This document shows, piece by piece, positions 20,234 through 30,798 of a stretch of 64,000 nucleotides of DNA; positions within the stretch are counted from its first letter, which is position 1; each line of letters opens with the position of its first letter. This DNA comes from Sesamum alatum. Its lineage: Eukaryota; Streptophyta; Magnoliopsida; Lamiales; Pedaliaceae. The stretch lies in contig JACGWO010000004.1 in NCBI GenBank assembly GCA_034509735.1, forward strand, positions 18,271,395 through 18,335,394, in the 5' to 3' direction. Position numbers and translations under genes: made by a program. The notes below the pieces were generated by a model. That model saw only the letters and a list, made by a program, of their open reading frames with translations. It ran no database searches and was not told the origin of the DNA.

Positions 20234-23159
20234 ATGGACTTCAAAGATCGTACCGAGCCATTCCCAAGCATCGTCATCCGAAGCAGTAAGGACAATCTCA
20301 AAGTGATAGGCACCACCCTATGCGTTTATGAGCCGGCCAATGTCACCCGTCCTTCCAAGTCTCGTTCTTTATCCAAGTCCATGCATCTTCATGAGTGGTC
20401 CGAAGAGGTGATGAAAGACACGCTTGACCCCCGTTCGAATGTTTCTTCTCAAGCCAAGGTATTGTTGCTCAAGTCCTCTCTTCATGACGTCAAGGCCGAT
20501 ACCGAATTTGTTCTTCCGAACCGCCACCTTGCCACCAATGGGACTTCATGGAGGACTCCTCAATCGAAGTATGGTGAAGTATCCTTTTACCCCAGCTATT
20601 AGGAGTGGACCGAAGACGTGCTTGGTCACCACGCCACTATTCTTCATGCCGCCAAGATTCACGCAGTCGTGCACGCATCTCTTTTCACGTACGTCTGCAA
20701 CAAGCATGTTCTCCAAGCCTTCCTTGAGCTATGGTGCCCTTCTACGAACACTTTACATGCCGACGTCGGAGAGATATCCATTTCTTTGTGGGACATCCGT
20801 GGACTTTGTGGGTTACCTATGCGTGGAGAATTTTACGACGAGGTCGTCCCTTCTTCCAAGGACTTGCTAGGCGATGAAGCGTGTAAGGCCTCCGTTCCAT
20901 GAAGCTGCAGACACTTACTTTTGGCATACCATCGCCTTCCTAAAGACATGAACGGAGCACTTGTTTCTGATTGGGTCAACTTTTGGTTCAAAGGACCTCT
21001 TCGCTACGCCGCGCCTCCTTTGCGTTCTTCTCGGAAGAGAGTCAAGGGGCCCAAGCTTTCTCGTAATCCTAGTGGTGACGTCGACGCTTTAAACCTACCT
21101 TGGAGCAAGGATTATGACGAGCCTTTTACCGCACTGCAGATTCCCGAGGACATACGAGACAAGACCTATGTGGCGGCTTTTCTCTCGTGTTGGCTATGTA
21201 GCTTTGTCCTTCCACATGGCAAAGTTGGTAAGGTACGTGCTTCCGTTTTCAAAGTTGCAAGTAGGATGGCTCATGGTGAATGTTTGTCTTTGGCTATCCC
21301 TGCCTTGGGGAGTATCTATCGAGGCCTTAGAGACATGTCCACTTCCACGAATTTGTCCGAGTCTTCCGTCGTTTTTTCCATTCATTACGTGTATAGTTGG
21401 ATTGGGCATTATCTTCAGACTCACTTTCCACCCAAGCTTGAACCCATTGGAGCCCAAATGGTGAAGTACGCCAGGGAGAACATGGCTAGACATTTTGAAC
21501 TTGCCGAGGCACGCAACTTATTTCATTGCATCAATCTTTCGAGGCTTTTGTATGTGCACTTCCATCATCAAGGCCCCACTTTGTTGGTAGATGACACGAG
21601 CTTATCGAACACCTACAAGGACCTCTTCGTTGCTTTGCGCTCTAGCTATTTGACACTTCAGATTGAGGCGAACTCCATTGTCGAAGCTTATGGTCCCCAC
21701 CGCTTTAGCTGTCAATTTGGTTTCTGCCAAGACGTTCCGGGGTGTTTGAAGAAGGAGATCTTGACTTGTAGCTTAAAGGAACTTGGGCGACTTTGGCAAT
21801 CTTCCACTTTGTCCGGTACTTCATCTAAATTTTTTATTCCCGGTAGCATTTCTTCATTTCCCCTCGTCATGAAGGAGTATATGGAGTGGTGGACCAAGTG
21901 CAATAGGATTCACCCCGAGAAGAGTACAAGAGTTGTTCTTAAACTCAATCATCTTCCTGGTTTGGAGAAAGAACCCAAAGACAATCGAGCCATCCCTACC
22001 GTCAATATCGATGAGATGAAGACCGCCACTGCCGCTCCTAAACAAAGACACAACGTGCTTGTGGACACTCCCCTTGGTGCTTTGTCTGGTGAAAACGACG
22101 TGATCTCCGTGTTATCCATCTCGAACGAGCAACTTAGCAATCCTCAACCACTTGAGAAGGTTTTTGACTTAGATGCAATTAGTGTGAATTTTTCGTTCTT
22201 TGAGGATGTTCCCAGTTCTTTCATGCCTTTAGACGAATTGGCGCTCTACGTAAATATATCGCCACACTACTTTCACTATATTCTCCTTTACTATCTCTTT
22301 CTTTTCTTGATCTTTTTCTCTTTTGTTTATATAACACTCGCCCCCTTTTTTTTTAATTGTTTCAACTTGCGGGTCTTGAAGGAGGAGTTTCCATAACTTC
22401 GAAAGGTAGCATTGGCTCGGTGAACAGGACTAGTGCATCTAACTTGCCCAACATGAACGCCACTTTGCACGGTGAATTGCAACTTATTCCACGAGATGAG
22501 CCTTTTTCCGCCGGAACTTCTAGCAAACGCCCGAAAATTGTGCTACCGGCCATCGTGGAGAAGTTACCCCCGCGGAAGATGTCTTGAAGAAGCCAAAGAA
22601 GACTTTTGAGGCTCCACCTTCTTCCCATGATTCTACCCTCAAGCTATCAAAACGGAGGCAGAACGGGTGTTGCTCAAGTTCTATTGGGAACACATATGCC
22701 AAAAGATCGCGATGACCCCCTTTGAATGACTTCCCGAGGTGAGACAAGTTGTTGATGCTTTGATCAAGGAGATGGCCGTCTACATGAAGGACGTATACCT
22801 TTTAGAGAGTCACTTGAGTATCTTCTTTGACGGTGCTTCCAATTACACAAGAGAAGGAGCATGAGGACAAGGTGAAGACTCTTGAAGCCGAGATCCTCCA
22901 AGTTGTTAACCAACAAGGCGTATTGAAGAAACAACTCGAGGAACTGCAACACAAGGAGGAGTCCATCAACTCATTACTTCATGATGCCAAAGAGAGCTTG
23001 ACCGACTTTCAGAGGGAAGTGGCGACTAAGAAGGAGAAGATCTCAATGCTCGAAAATACCCCTTATCTTTCCGGAAAGGAGATTGAAGTATTGGAGAAGA
23101 TGGAAGCATTTCTTGAGGAGTCGAAGAAAGATTTAGCAAACTTTAGCTTATTTGCTTGA
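20234..23159 (+). pseudogene. Antisense plant-mobile-domain (PMD) gene in Tat element
   Basis: Exon 1 (20234-22249) is 672 codons in a single frame starting MDFKDRTEPFPSI, with in-frame stops TAG at codon 123 and TGA at codon 223. Around residues 288-370 it reads LPWSKDYDEPF..YVAAFLSCWLCSFVLP..ASVFKVASRMAHGECLSL..SIYRGL, the core pattern of the plant mobile domain (PF10536). An intron follows from GTAAAT at 22250; its acceptor near 22371 reads TTGCGG instead of TTGCAG. Exon 2 is frameshifted and ends in a Glu/Lys/Leu-rich coiled coil (22850-23159). PMD proteins such as MAIN and MAIL1 are nuclear factors linked to transposon silencing. The gene faces gag-pol, tail to tail. It may be a captured host gene kept by this lineage. 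Confidence 0.85.
22250..22371 (+). other. Intron of the antisense PMD gene, damaged acceptor
   Basis: A GTAAAT donor follows the Tyr codon at 22247-22249. Inside is a T-rich tract, and the region ends TTCAACTTGCGG, where a canonical AG would be expected one base earlier. The sequence translates as hydrophobic low-complexity residues, and the protein-like sequence GLEGGVSITSKGS resumes right after it, so this is an intron rather than coding sequence. Confidence 0.65.
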
Positions 23160-23998
23160 ATATTTGGAATTCAATGTTTATCTTTATCCTTTTCTTGTCT
23201 TTTCATTCTCTTCCATGTAGACAAACTCCTTGATGCAATAAAAATATTTCTTTTACGTAATCTCTTCTCATAATTTAGCTTATTGTGTAACATTTGGAGC
23301 ATTTCTTTTCTCGTTGTCATTAGCCATGATACGAACGGTTGTAATGCACATTGAAAATCAACCGGAACTTCAAAACTTGTTTACCTTGGGTTTGAAATCG
23401 ACCAACCTTTTGCATCGCCCTCTTCTTTCTCGAGAGAATTTTTTTTTATGATGACCGAGAGCACGGCCGTGTTCTCTGACACGGCCAGGGCGTGTTTATC
23501 TCAAGTCTGTTGCCCGGCGAGACCCTCTTCTTTCGGATACGGCCATGTTTCTGACCCCGGGGCGTGTTCTGCTTGCCCCATGGACACAACCGTATTTTTT
23601 GAACACGGCTAGGGTGTGTTAAGCCATCTTCCTTCATTTTTTGCTTGATTTCTTCCCGAGAAGAGCACGACTTAGCATGCACAACATGGGTTGGTATGCT
23701 CGATACCGCTAGAGTGTATTTCGCTTGCCTTTCATTGTGGGAAAAAGAGCTTGCTTAAAAAAACAACGAATTTGTTTGAAGATATGACTGAACTTAGGAA
23801 CATATACCCAAGCTACCTACGTACCCCGTGAGGGGATCAAGTCAAAACGTAGTTTAAAAAAACTTGAATTTATTTATTTATTTATTTATTTTTATTACAG
23901 GATGTGTGCTGTGCACAGTTTATACTCATGCGGGCCAGGAGTAACATGCAGTTTAGGCTCGTGCGTCATGGAGCGTGTGGTCTTCGTGGGTAGTAACG
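23160..23998. repeat. Spacer with GC-rich CACGGCC-type repeats
   Basis: This lies between the 3' ends of the convergent PMD gene and pol. From about 23455 to 23635 there are four or five degenerate copies of a unit built on ACACGGCC.GGGCGTGTT, much richer in G+C than the surroundings and partly self-complementary. Near 23873-23897 there is a short TTTA microsatellite. Tandem arrays in the region between pol and 3' LTR are known from Ogre/Tat-type elements. Confidence 0.6.
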
Positions 23999-24376
23999 CT
24001 AGAAGAACTTGCTGTTTATGGGACCAATCCGCAGGCCATCTTTATCGGCCAACTTGTAGGCACCATTCGTGTAGGCTTCTTTCACCACATAAGGGCCATC
24101 CCACTTGGACACGAACTTGTTTCCCATTCGTTGTGTAAGGATGATTGGTCGCCTTACCGCTAGGACCAAATCTCCAACTTGAAATGTCTGAGGTCGAACT
24201 TTCTTGTTGAACACTCTCGTCATGCGGGCTTGATAGCATTGAAGTTGTTGAGCCTCAAGTCTTTTCTCATCTAGTGCATCTAACACCTCCAACCTTAGAC
24301 GAGCATTATCTTTAGTAGCGAGTCCTTCTTGTATCACAATGCGGAGCGAAGTTATTTGACTCTCCAAGGGAAGCAC
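23999..24376 (-). pseudogene. Tat integrase C-terminal domain
   Basis: A 125-codon frame on the minus strand carries the integrase tail: QCYQARMTRVFNKKVRPQTF followed by VGDLVLAVRR, then a GPY/F-type module, KFVSKWDGPYVV, ending in SKFF and a stop. It continues the integrase core at 24381-24883 after a frameshift. This domain contacts DNA or chromatin during integration. It marks the end of pol; the PMD gene faces it across the spacer. Confidence 0.85.
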
Positions 24377-24380
24377 GGCT

Positions 24381-24883
24381 TCAACACCATAGACTAAGGA
24401 ATATGGAGTAGCTTGAGTAGCGGTCCGATGTCGCCCGGTACGCCCATAGTGCTTCGCCTATCCTTTCGTGCCAGTCCCTCTTCGACTTCGACACCACCTT
24501 CTTCAAGAGGTTGCAAAGAGTTTTGTTGAAAGCTTCCGCCAAGTCATTCGCTGCGGCGTTACATATTGAAGAGTTGTGTTGCTTGAAGCCGAATTGTGCG
24601 CATAGCTTGTCCATCGCCTTGTTGTAGAAAGGTCTTCTGTTGTCGGTGATGATGTATCGAGGCACCCCATACCGGAAGATGATATTGACGTGGATGAAGT
24701 CTACCACAGTTTCCTTCTTCACTTCTTTGAGTGGAACGGATTCAGCCCATTTTGAAAATAGTCGGTAGCTGCAAGAATGTAGATGTGCTCGGCAGACGAC
24801 TTAGGAGTGATAGGCCCCACGACATCAAGTCCCCATGCGTCAAATGGCCATGAAGCGATTGTAGGATGTAGAGGCTCTGGCGG
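24381..24883 (-). pseudogene. Tat integrase catalytic core
   Basis: Read on the minus strand, the region begins PPEPLHPTIASWPFDAWGLD, with the first catalytic Asp in GLDVVGP. A frame change near 24720 is followed by KKETVVDFIHVN, GVPRYIITDN (second Asp) and NAAANDLAEAFNKTLCNLLK (catalytic Glu), then SKSKRDWHERIGEALWAYR. The D,D,E residues are all recognisable. An in-frame stop after FIH at 24884 and the frameshift break it. Confidence 0.88.
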
Positions 24884-25723
24884 CTAATGGATGAAGTTGG
24901 CGTGCAGTTGGCAGGACTCGCATTTCTTCGCGTATTCTAGGCAATCCTTGACCATTGTGGGCCAATAGTAACCCATCCTTTTGATTTTGAAGTGGAGCTT
25001 CGGGCCTGATTGATGTGCGCCACATACTCCCGAATGAGCTTCTGTCATGGCTTCGATGGTTTCCTCATCGTTCAAGCAACGCTGGTAAGTACCTTCGAAA
25101 GATCGCCGATACAAGATGTCCTTGTGCAGGATGAAGCGGGATGATCTTCGTCGCACCTCTGTTTTATGGCGAACATCGTCTGGTAGCTTGTCGTTTTTCA
25201 AATACTCCATCAATGGCTTTCTCCAATCTTCATCATCAGTGGTAGCGATCGTGATAGCATAAGAGTCCTCCTGATCGGATATAGCAAGTAAAGGAATTAC
25301 CCATCTATTGCACATTGGGACGTTCGTTGTTTCCCTTTCAGATAAGGCCAAGGTGGTCGCTAGGTTGGCTAGTGCATCTGCCATTCTGTTATCTTTCCTT
25401 GGGATGTGATTCAGGGTCACACTCTCGAATCCTTTGAGCAGATGCGACGCCTGCCGGAAGAAAGGTACCAAGTCATCTTTCTTGACTTCGTATACGTGGA
25501 GGGTTTGGTTGATGATCAACTTTGAGTCGCCGTAGACTTCTATCTCTAAGATCCCCATCTCCAAAGCCATTTGAAGGCCGGTGATCAAGGCTTGATACTC
25601 GGAAATATTATTGGAGCATAGTTCACTCAAGACGATGGAGTAAGTCAACACTTGCCTCTCTGGTGAAACAAAGACGATGCCTGCTCCCGCTCCATAGGAT
25701 CGTGCTGCCCCATCAAAAAACAT
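24884..25723 (-). pseudogene. Tat second (archaeal-type) RNase H and integrase zinc domain
   Basis: A 279-codon uninterrupted frame. Residues 1-150 are an RNase HI domain: MFFDGAARSYGAGAGIVF with Asp4, ISEYQAL with Glu42, YGDSKLI with Asp66 and DNRMADALANL with Asp116, so all four catalytic residues are kept. Residues ~230-275 form the integrase HHCC zinc domain (EAHSGVCGAHQ..KCESCQLH). A second RNase H downstream of the ordinary one is the mark of Tat elements. It would degrade RNA in the RNA-DNA hybrid during reverse transcription. The frame ends at an in-frame stop after FIH. Confidence 0.9.
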
Positions 25724-26308
25724 TGTCCATGCCGGGAGGATTTCGACAGGAAAGACGTCTTGTCGGGAAAGTCATCGGATATCTCCCATTCAGCTGGCAC
25801 AGGGTGGTCAGCTAGGAAGTTTGCAAGAGCTTGTCCTTTGACGGCTTTCTAGGACACATACTCTATCTCGTATTGGTTGAACACAATGGACCATTTTGCC
25901 AATCTCCCGGAGAGCACAGGTCTTGACATCACGAACTTGACCGGATCAGCACGAGAAATGAGTCTTATGGAGTATGCCTCGAAATAATGCCTAAACTTCT
26001 TGATAGCATAAAATAGTGCCAAGCAGATTTTCTCCACGGGTGAGTATTTCAATTCATTTTCAGTCAAAGTCCTACTTAAGTAGTATAGGGCTTTCTCTTT
26101 TCCTTCTTCATTTTCTTGTGCCATGAACGTGCCCACAGACCTTTCTTGCGCTGCTATGTACAATATGAGTGGCTTCCCAGGTGTCAGAGCTCCCAAGACT
26201 GGTGGATTTAGCAGATGCTTCTTGATGCTTTCGAAGGCATTTTGACATCCTTCATCCCACTGGAAAGGGGCGTCCTTCTTCATGAGGTGGTTGAAAGGTT
26301 GACATCTT
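25724..26308 (-). pseudogene. Tat reverse transcriptase connection and first RNase H
   Basis: The 144-codon frame at 25849-26283 reads KKDAPFQWDEGCQNAFESIK, PLILYIAAQERSVGTFMAQE, ALYYLSRTLTENELKYSPVE and RHYFEAYSIRLISRADPVKF, the RNase H/connection domain of Ty3/gypsy polymerases. An in-frame stop follows IEYVS at 25849. The next ~120 bp (KAVKGQALANFLADHP) continue in the same frame and then shift to the frame of the second RNase H. Confidence 0.87.
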
Positions 26309-27034
26309 CTAGCCAGGTTTGATATGAACCTCCTGATGAACGCGAGATTGCCTTGAAGACTTCAAGTTCCTTGGTGGTGGCATTTTCTGAATGGCGTCTA
26401 CCTTCGTAGGATCGACTTCAATACCACGGTGGCGAACAATGAAGCCAAGGAATTTTCCAGACGTGACGCCGAAAGCACACTTGAGAGGATTCATCTTTAG
26501 GTTGTATTTCCTCAAGCGGTTGAATACTATCTGGAGGTCTGCCTAGTGTTCTTCTCTTTTCTTGGTTTTGACGACTAGGTCATCTACATAGCATTCTACC
26601 TTGTCGTGCAACATATCATCAAAGATGTTCTGCATAGCACGTTGGTAAGTGGCGCCTGCATTTTTCAACCCAAAGGGCATCATCTTGTAGCAATAGATTC
26701 CTTTGGGAGTACGGAAGGCCGTGCATTCCTCATCTTTAGGTGACATTCTAATTTGATTGTAACCTGAGGAGCCATCCATGAAAGACAATGCTTCATGTCC
26801 TGTAGTTGCGTCAACCATGAGTTCAATGATAGGCAATGGAAAGTCATCTTTTGGACACGCCTTGTTCAAGTCTCGAAAGTCAACACAAATGCGAATTTGG
26901 CCATTCTTCTTCTTGACAGGCACAATGCTAGAAATCCACGTCGGGTATTTAACTTCTCTGATAAACCCGGCGTCGATTAGTTTGTTCACTTCTGTGTCGA
27001 TGCGAGGAATGAGGTCTGGACGGAGAACCCTTTG
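26309..27034 (-). pseudogene. Tat reverse transcriptase
   Basis: The minus strand shows the canonical gypsy RT order: GFIREVKYPTWISSIVPVKK, RICVDFRDLNKACPKDDFPL, SFMDGSSGYNQIRM, TPKGIYCYKMMPFGLKNAGA, and the catalytic YVDD (CYVDDLVVKT, residues 133-142 of the 148-codon frame 26543-26989). It continues with YNLKMNPLKCAFGV and GKFLGFIVRHRGIEVDP. An in-frame stop lies at 26543-26545 and the frame shifts near 26340. The YVDD aspartates are intact. Confidence 0.92.
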
Positions 27035-28281
27035 CTACTGCTTTACCGGTTGCGCTCCATGTTTTATGCCAAGGTGGTGGATAGCAACTTTCGGGTCTAA
27101 ACCTGGCATCTCTTTGTATGTCCACGCGAACACATCTCTATATTGACTCAATATTTTGAAGTATTGCTCTTCTTCCTCCGAGCTTAGGAGTGTACTAACA
27201 AATACGGGGCGCGGCTCCTCGGCTGTGCCAAGATTCAATTCCTTGAGCTCATCAATAGTTGCTTGTCCGCCATCTTTAAGTTGTGGGGGAGCATTTTGGA
27301 CCTCATCTTCAGAAGCGTCCGAGTCGGAACCTTCATCAATGCTGACATGATTGGAGCCGACGATGACTTCTATCTCTTCTTCATTTGGAGTGTCGGATGA
27401 ATCGTGTGATCCCCTAGCGACATGTTGCTTTATTCTAATTGGTCCCCCTGAAGAGATGATTAGAAGTGAAGTCTTACCTCCTTGGGATTGAGATAGACGA
27501 AGTGTTTCACCTACGTCATTTTTCTTTGGCTTTTCTGTCTCGTCAAGATGACCTTTTATCTTGGAATGGTCGTCCCCAAGGCGGTCAAACACTGACCCTC
27601 GCTGGCGTCGTCTCGTACTGCCGGATGAAGTTCCTCTTGCCTCGCCTAGTCGTTCAAAGATGGAAGTACGCGCATTAGGAGTGCTGAGTCTGTTGAATAC
27701 CGAGATACGATTATCATTCGATCGTTGACTTTCATTGCTCTTATCATTTGTGGAAGTATATTGTGCAATTACAAGCTCGCTTTTCTTTTTTGTATGAATC
27801 TTCACAGGTTCATCTGGAGAAAAGCCCAAGCCGGTACGGGGTTGATCTACACGGTAGCCTTGTCTTCTCAATTTGTGTTACGCCTCTGTCAACCCGTGCA
27901 TTTTTTCTCCTGTCAACTCAGGATTTAACTTGTTGAGTCTTGATGGTGCCGAAAAATCATAGCCGGACTTTTTCAAAAGGTGATACGCTTTCGGACCAAA
28001 TGTCCCCTATATATCTTTGTGATGTTCTTTTGGAAAAGGAGAGTTGCTTGAAATTAGTGGACGTAGGCCAGTAATTGGCATGACTAACTCATTCTTGATT
28101 TCTTGAAAGTCATTGGCCCTTGGCTCTTTGAATTATCTCCTTCCCTTGAAGAGTAACGGAACATCTTGCTTCGGTTGGTTTTGCTTCCCTTTGGCTTTTG
28201 ACCGAACCACATATCGAAACACCAGCGAGTATGGTGGTTTCTTGAACTCCTACACTTTAGCGGTTGGGGCTTCATCAATCG
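27035..28281 (-). pseudogene. Tat protease-RT linker region
   Basis: A 278-codon frame (27035-27871) begins RRQGYRVDQPRTGLGFSP and has two degenerate repeats, NRISVFNRLS and RGSVFDRLG, an acidic stretch (DEGSDSDASEDE) and SEEEEQYFKILSQYRDVFAWTYKEMPGLDP, the lead-in to RT. The preceding 27872-28281 is frameshifted but still shows matches to this linker such as LRPLISSNSPFPKEHHKDI. The role of this linker is not established; it may be processed by the protease. A single stop at 27035 separates it from RT in the same frame. Confidence 0.75.
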
Positions 28282-29484
28282 TCACCTTACTAACCTCTTC
28301 ATCATTGCTTTTAGAGGACGTAGGCTCGGGGTGTATCTCTTCGATGGCATGACCAACCGGAAATCTCGAGGGCAACACTTCTTGCATGTGTCGGGATCGA
28401 GGTAGAGTTTTGCATCAGCGAAGTATGACTCCGCCTCGATGAAAGGTTTCATATTAGCATCAACTTTCACAATTTCCCCGTTCTTGATGTATTTGAAGCA
28501 TTAGTGTAGTGTGGAGGGAACAGCTCCATTTTCATGCAGCCACGGCCTTCCTAGCAACAGGTTGTAGGAGGTTCTTGCATCGATGACATGGAAAAGAGTG
28601 CTTGCTTTTAATTCCCTTATGATGAGGTCGAGCCGAGTCATGCCAATAGCTCGTTGAGTCCCTTGATCAAAGCCCTGGATGGTCAAACGGCTACGGGATA
28701 AGTCTTCCAAAGTTGTGCCCAACTTCTTCATTGTGGACTTCGGCATGATGTTGACAGCAGATCTACCGTCTATGAGTATGCAATTTATTCCTCGTTCGTG
28801 TATGAACCCCAAGACGAAGAGTGGTCGATTGTGCGGCTTTGAGCCAAGCAGTAAGTCCTCGTCTGTGAAGGATATGGTGGTGCAGCAGGAGACCAACGGT
28901 TCTCTTCTATCTTTGTTTGGAGAAGCACTCGCGGTCTTGTTCTTCCGCTCAAAAAATGTCCGTGGGAAAAACTCTTCTAAAGTCACCGGAAGGCTTTGGC
29001 GGGTCATCTTCTCTGACTTGTTCTTCGTCTGCACATGCCGCGGGCGTTTGTTCAAACGTGGCTTCCTTGGGAGCGTAGGGTGGAGCTTGTCGACATGGCA
29101 TTTTTGTCGACGCGTCACGAGGGTCCATCCTTCGTCATTGTCGGTGGGATCCTCTTTCTTGTTGACGGACGAAGCTTCTACTTGTATTGGTTCAAGACTC
29201 CCAAACTGAAGCAAAGATGATGTTGTTGTGGTGGATTGCTTGACTTTTAGCTTTCCTTTCGAGACTTGCACACTATTCGTCGGAGTGATGCTGGCGACGT
29301 TTGTCCCCGCTGTCTCTTCATCATCCAAGATTATCTTCCCTTCTTTGGCTAGTGCCATGATCTTTTCCTTGATCACGAAGCATTTCTCTATGGGATGACT
29401 AACAACTCGGTGATACTTGCAATACTTGGGGTCGTTCACCCTCCCAGCTTCGTTCGGACGCTTTGACTCTGGCAACTCAATCAA
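28282..29484 (-). pseudogene. Tat gag C-terminus and aspartic protease
   Basis: The 327-codon frame (28501-29484) opens with a zinc-knuckle-like motif CKYHRVVSHPIEKC, the CxxH-type form seen in Tat gag. After a basic, low-complexity linker comes a retropepsin-like domain: PLFVLGFIHERGINCILIDG, followed by RSAVNIMPKSTM and later YNLLLGRPWLHENGAVPSTL. The usual DGGS active site reads DGRS, so Gly is replaced by Arg at a critical position. A TAA at 28501 interrupts it; the same frame continues to 28282 with VDANMKPFIEAESYFADAKL. Confidence 0.85.
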
Positions 29485-30798
29485 CTTTCAATCCAAGAGT
29501 TCGTTGAAAATATAGGGCACGTCAGAGCCGGGGAATGGGTATTTCTTCTCTTGCAGTTCTTTCAACGTAGGTCGACGTCTATCGCTCGTCATACGTTGGT
29601 CCTCGGGCTTCTCCAACTTCTTTTTATCATTTGAAGAGATCTTGACAGGAGCTGTCTTGATGGCCATGGATTCCTTGACACTTGGTTTGGCAAATTTCTC
29701 GCCTCTCCTGGAATCTTTCTTGTCCTTTCTCTCATCGTCAATTGGGAAGGCGGTTTTGTGGTTGGCGATACTCAACTCCATGTCATGGGCACGCGTAGCC
29801 AATTCTTCGAAGTTTCTTGGCTTGATCCCTTGGAGGATGTAGATAAGCCCCCAGTGCATACCTTGAATGCACATCTCTATGGCTGACGCCTCTGAAAGTT
29901 TGTCCTTGCAGTTCAAGCTCAAGGAACGCCAACGGTTGATATAATCAACAACCGGTTCATCTTTCCATTGTCTTGTACTGGTGAGTTCAATCATGCTCAC
30001 CGTGTGCCGAGTGCTGTAGAAGCGGTTGAGAAACTCTCTTTCCATCTCTTCCCAACTATCAATTGACTCGGGCTCTAAGTCCACATACCAATCAAAAGCA
30101 TTACCTTTGAGTGATCGGACGAATTATTTCACCAAGAGGTCGCCGTCAGTACCGGCATTGTTACATGTCTCGATGAAGTGGGCGATATGCTGCTTGGGGT
30201 TGCCTTTTCCATCAAATTGCTGCAACTTTGGCGGTTGGTAACCCATCGGCATCCTCAAGGAGTCGACTCGCTTGGTGTATGGCTTCGAGTAGGCGGGCGA
30301 GTGTTGTGCAGATCCGCCATATTGAGCCTTGATGGTGCTAGTGATCATCTCCTGCAGCTGTTGGACGGACAACGCGGCAATGGAGGTCGCGGAATGACTA
30401 GATCTTTGGACAAACTCTTCCTTCGGTGGTTCTTCGTCCATTTGCTTCTCTTTTCCAGCGTGCTTTGAAGCAGACGAGTGATTGTGGCTTCATTCCCCAA
30501 CGTTAGTTGGCTCGAGTTTGTTCATCAACTGAGCGATCTGGAGATCTTTTTATCTTCCACAATCTTTTGGAGGTCGGCTATGGCTTGGGCCATTTGAGCG
30601 ACTTGTTCCTCCATCGTCGTGGCCTTGGTCATCATAGCAGGGAGAGTGGCAAAAGGAGTAGACTTCAAGTTGATCTCGGTAAGGCTTGCCGAGTTCGAGC
30701 CGTTGGAAGGTGTGGTGTCCACGATCTTGCCCCCAGTGGAGGATTGACCGCCGGCAGTGAGGTTGATGATGTTCTTCTCGCTTAAGGCGGCTTGGTTC
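29485..30798 (-). pseudogene. Tat gag
   Basis: Three frames on the minus strand make up gag. The first (30525-30798) starts right at the LTR with NQAALSEKNIINLTAGG and contains a short coiled-coil-like EEQVAQMAQAIADLQKIVED. The second and third (30124-30441 and 29488-30084) share one frame, separated by a stop. They contain GYQPPKLQQFDGKGNPKQHI, then [34 protein letters not shown] and [20 protein letters not shown], the retrotransposon gag (PF03732) pattern. There is one frameshift and two stops (30124, 29488). No ATG is available at its start because the LTR is fused to it. Confidence 0.88.

Noticed and set aside
23460..23640. CRISPR-like array in the GC-rich repeats
   Set aside because: The units are degenerate, unevenly spaced and partly inverted, and the genome is a plant's.
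26778..29220. Several plus-strand frames of 61-176 codons across pol and gag
   Set aside because: They are antisense shadows of clearly recognisable gag-pol domains. The true antisense gene of this element is at 20234-23159.
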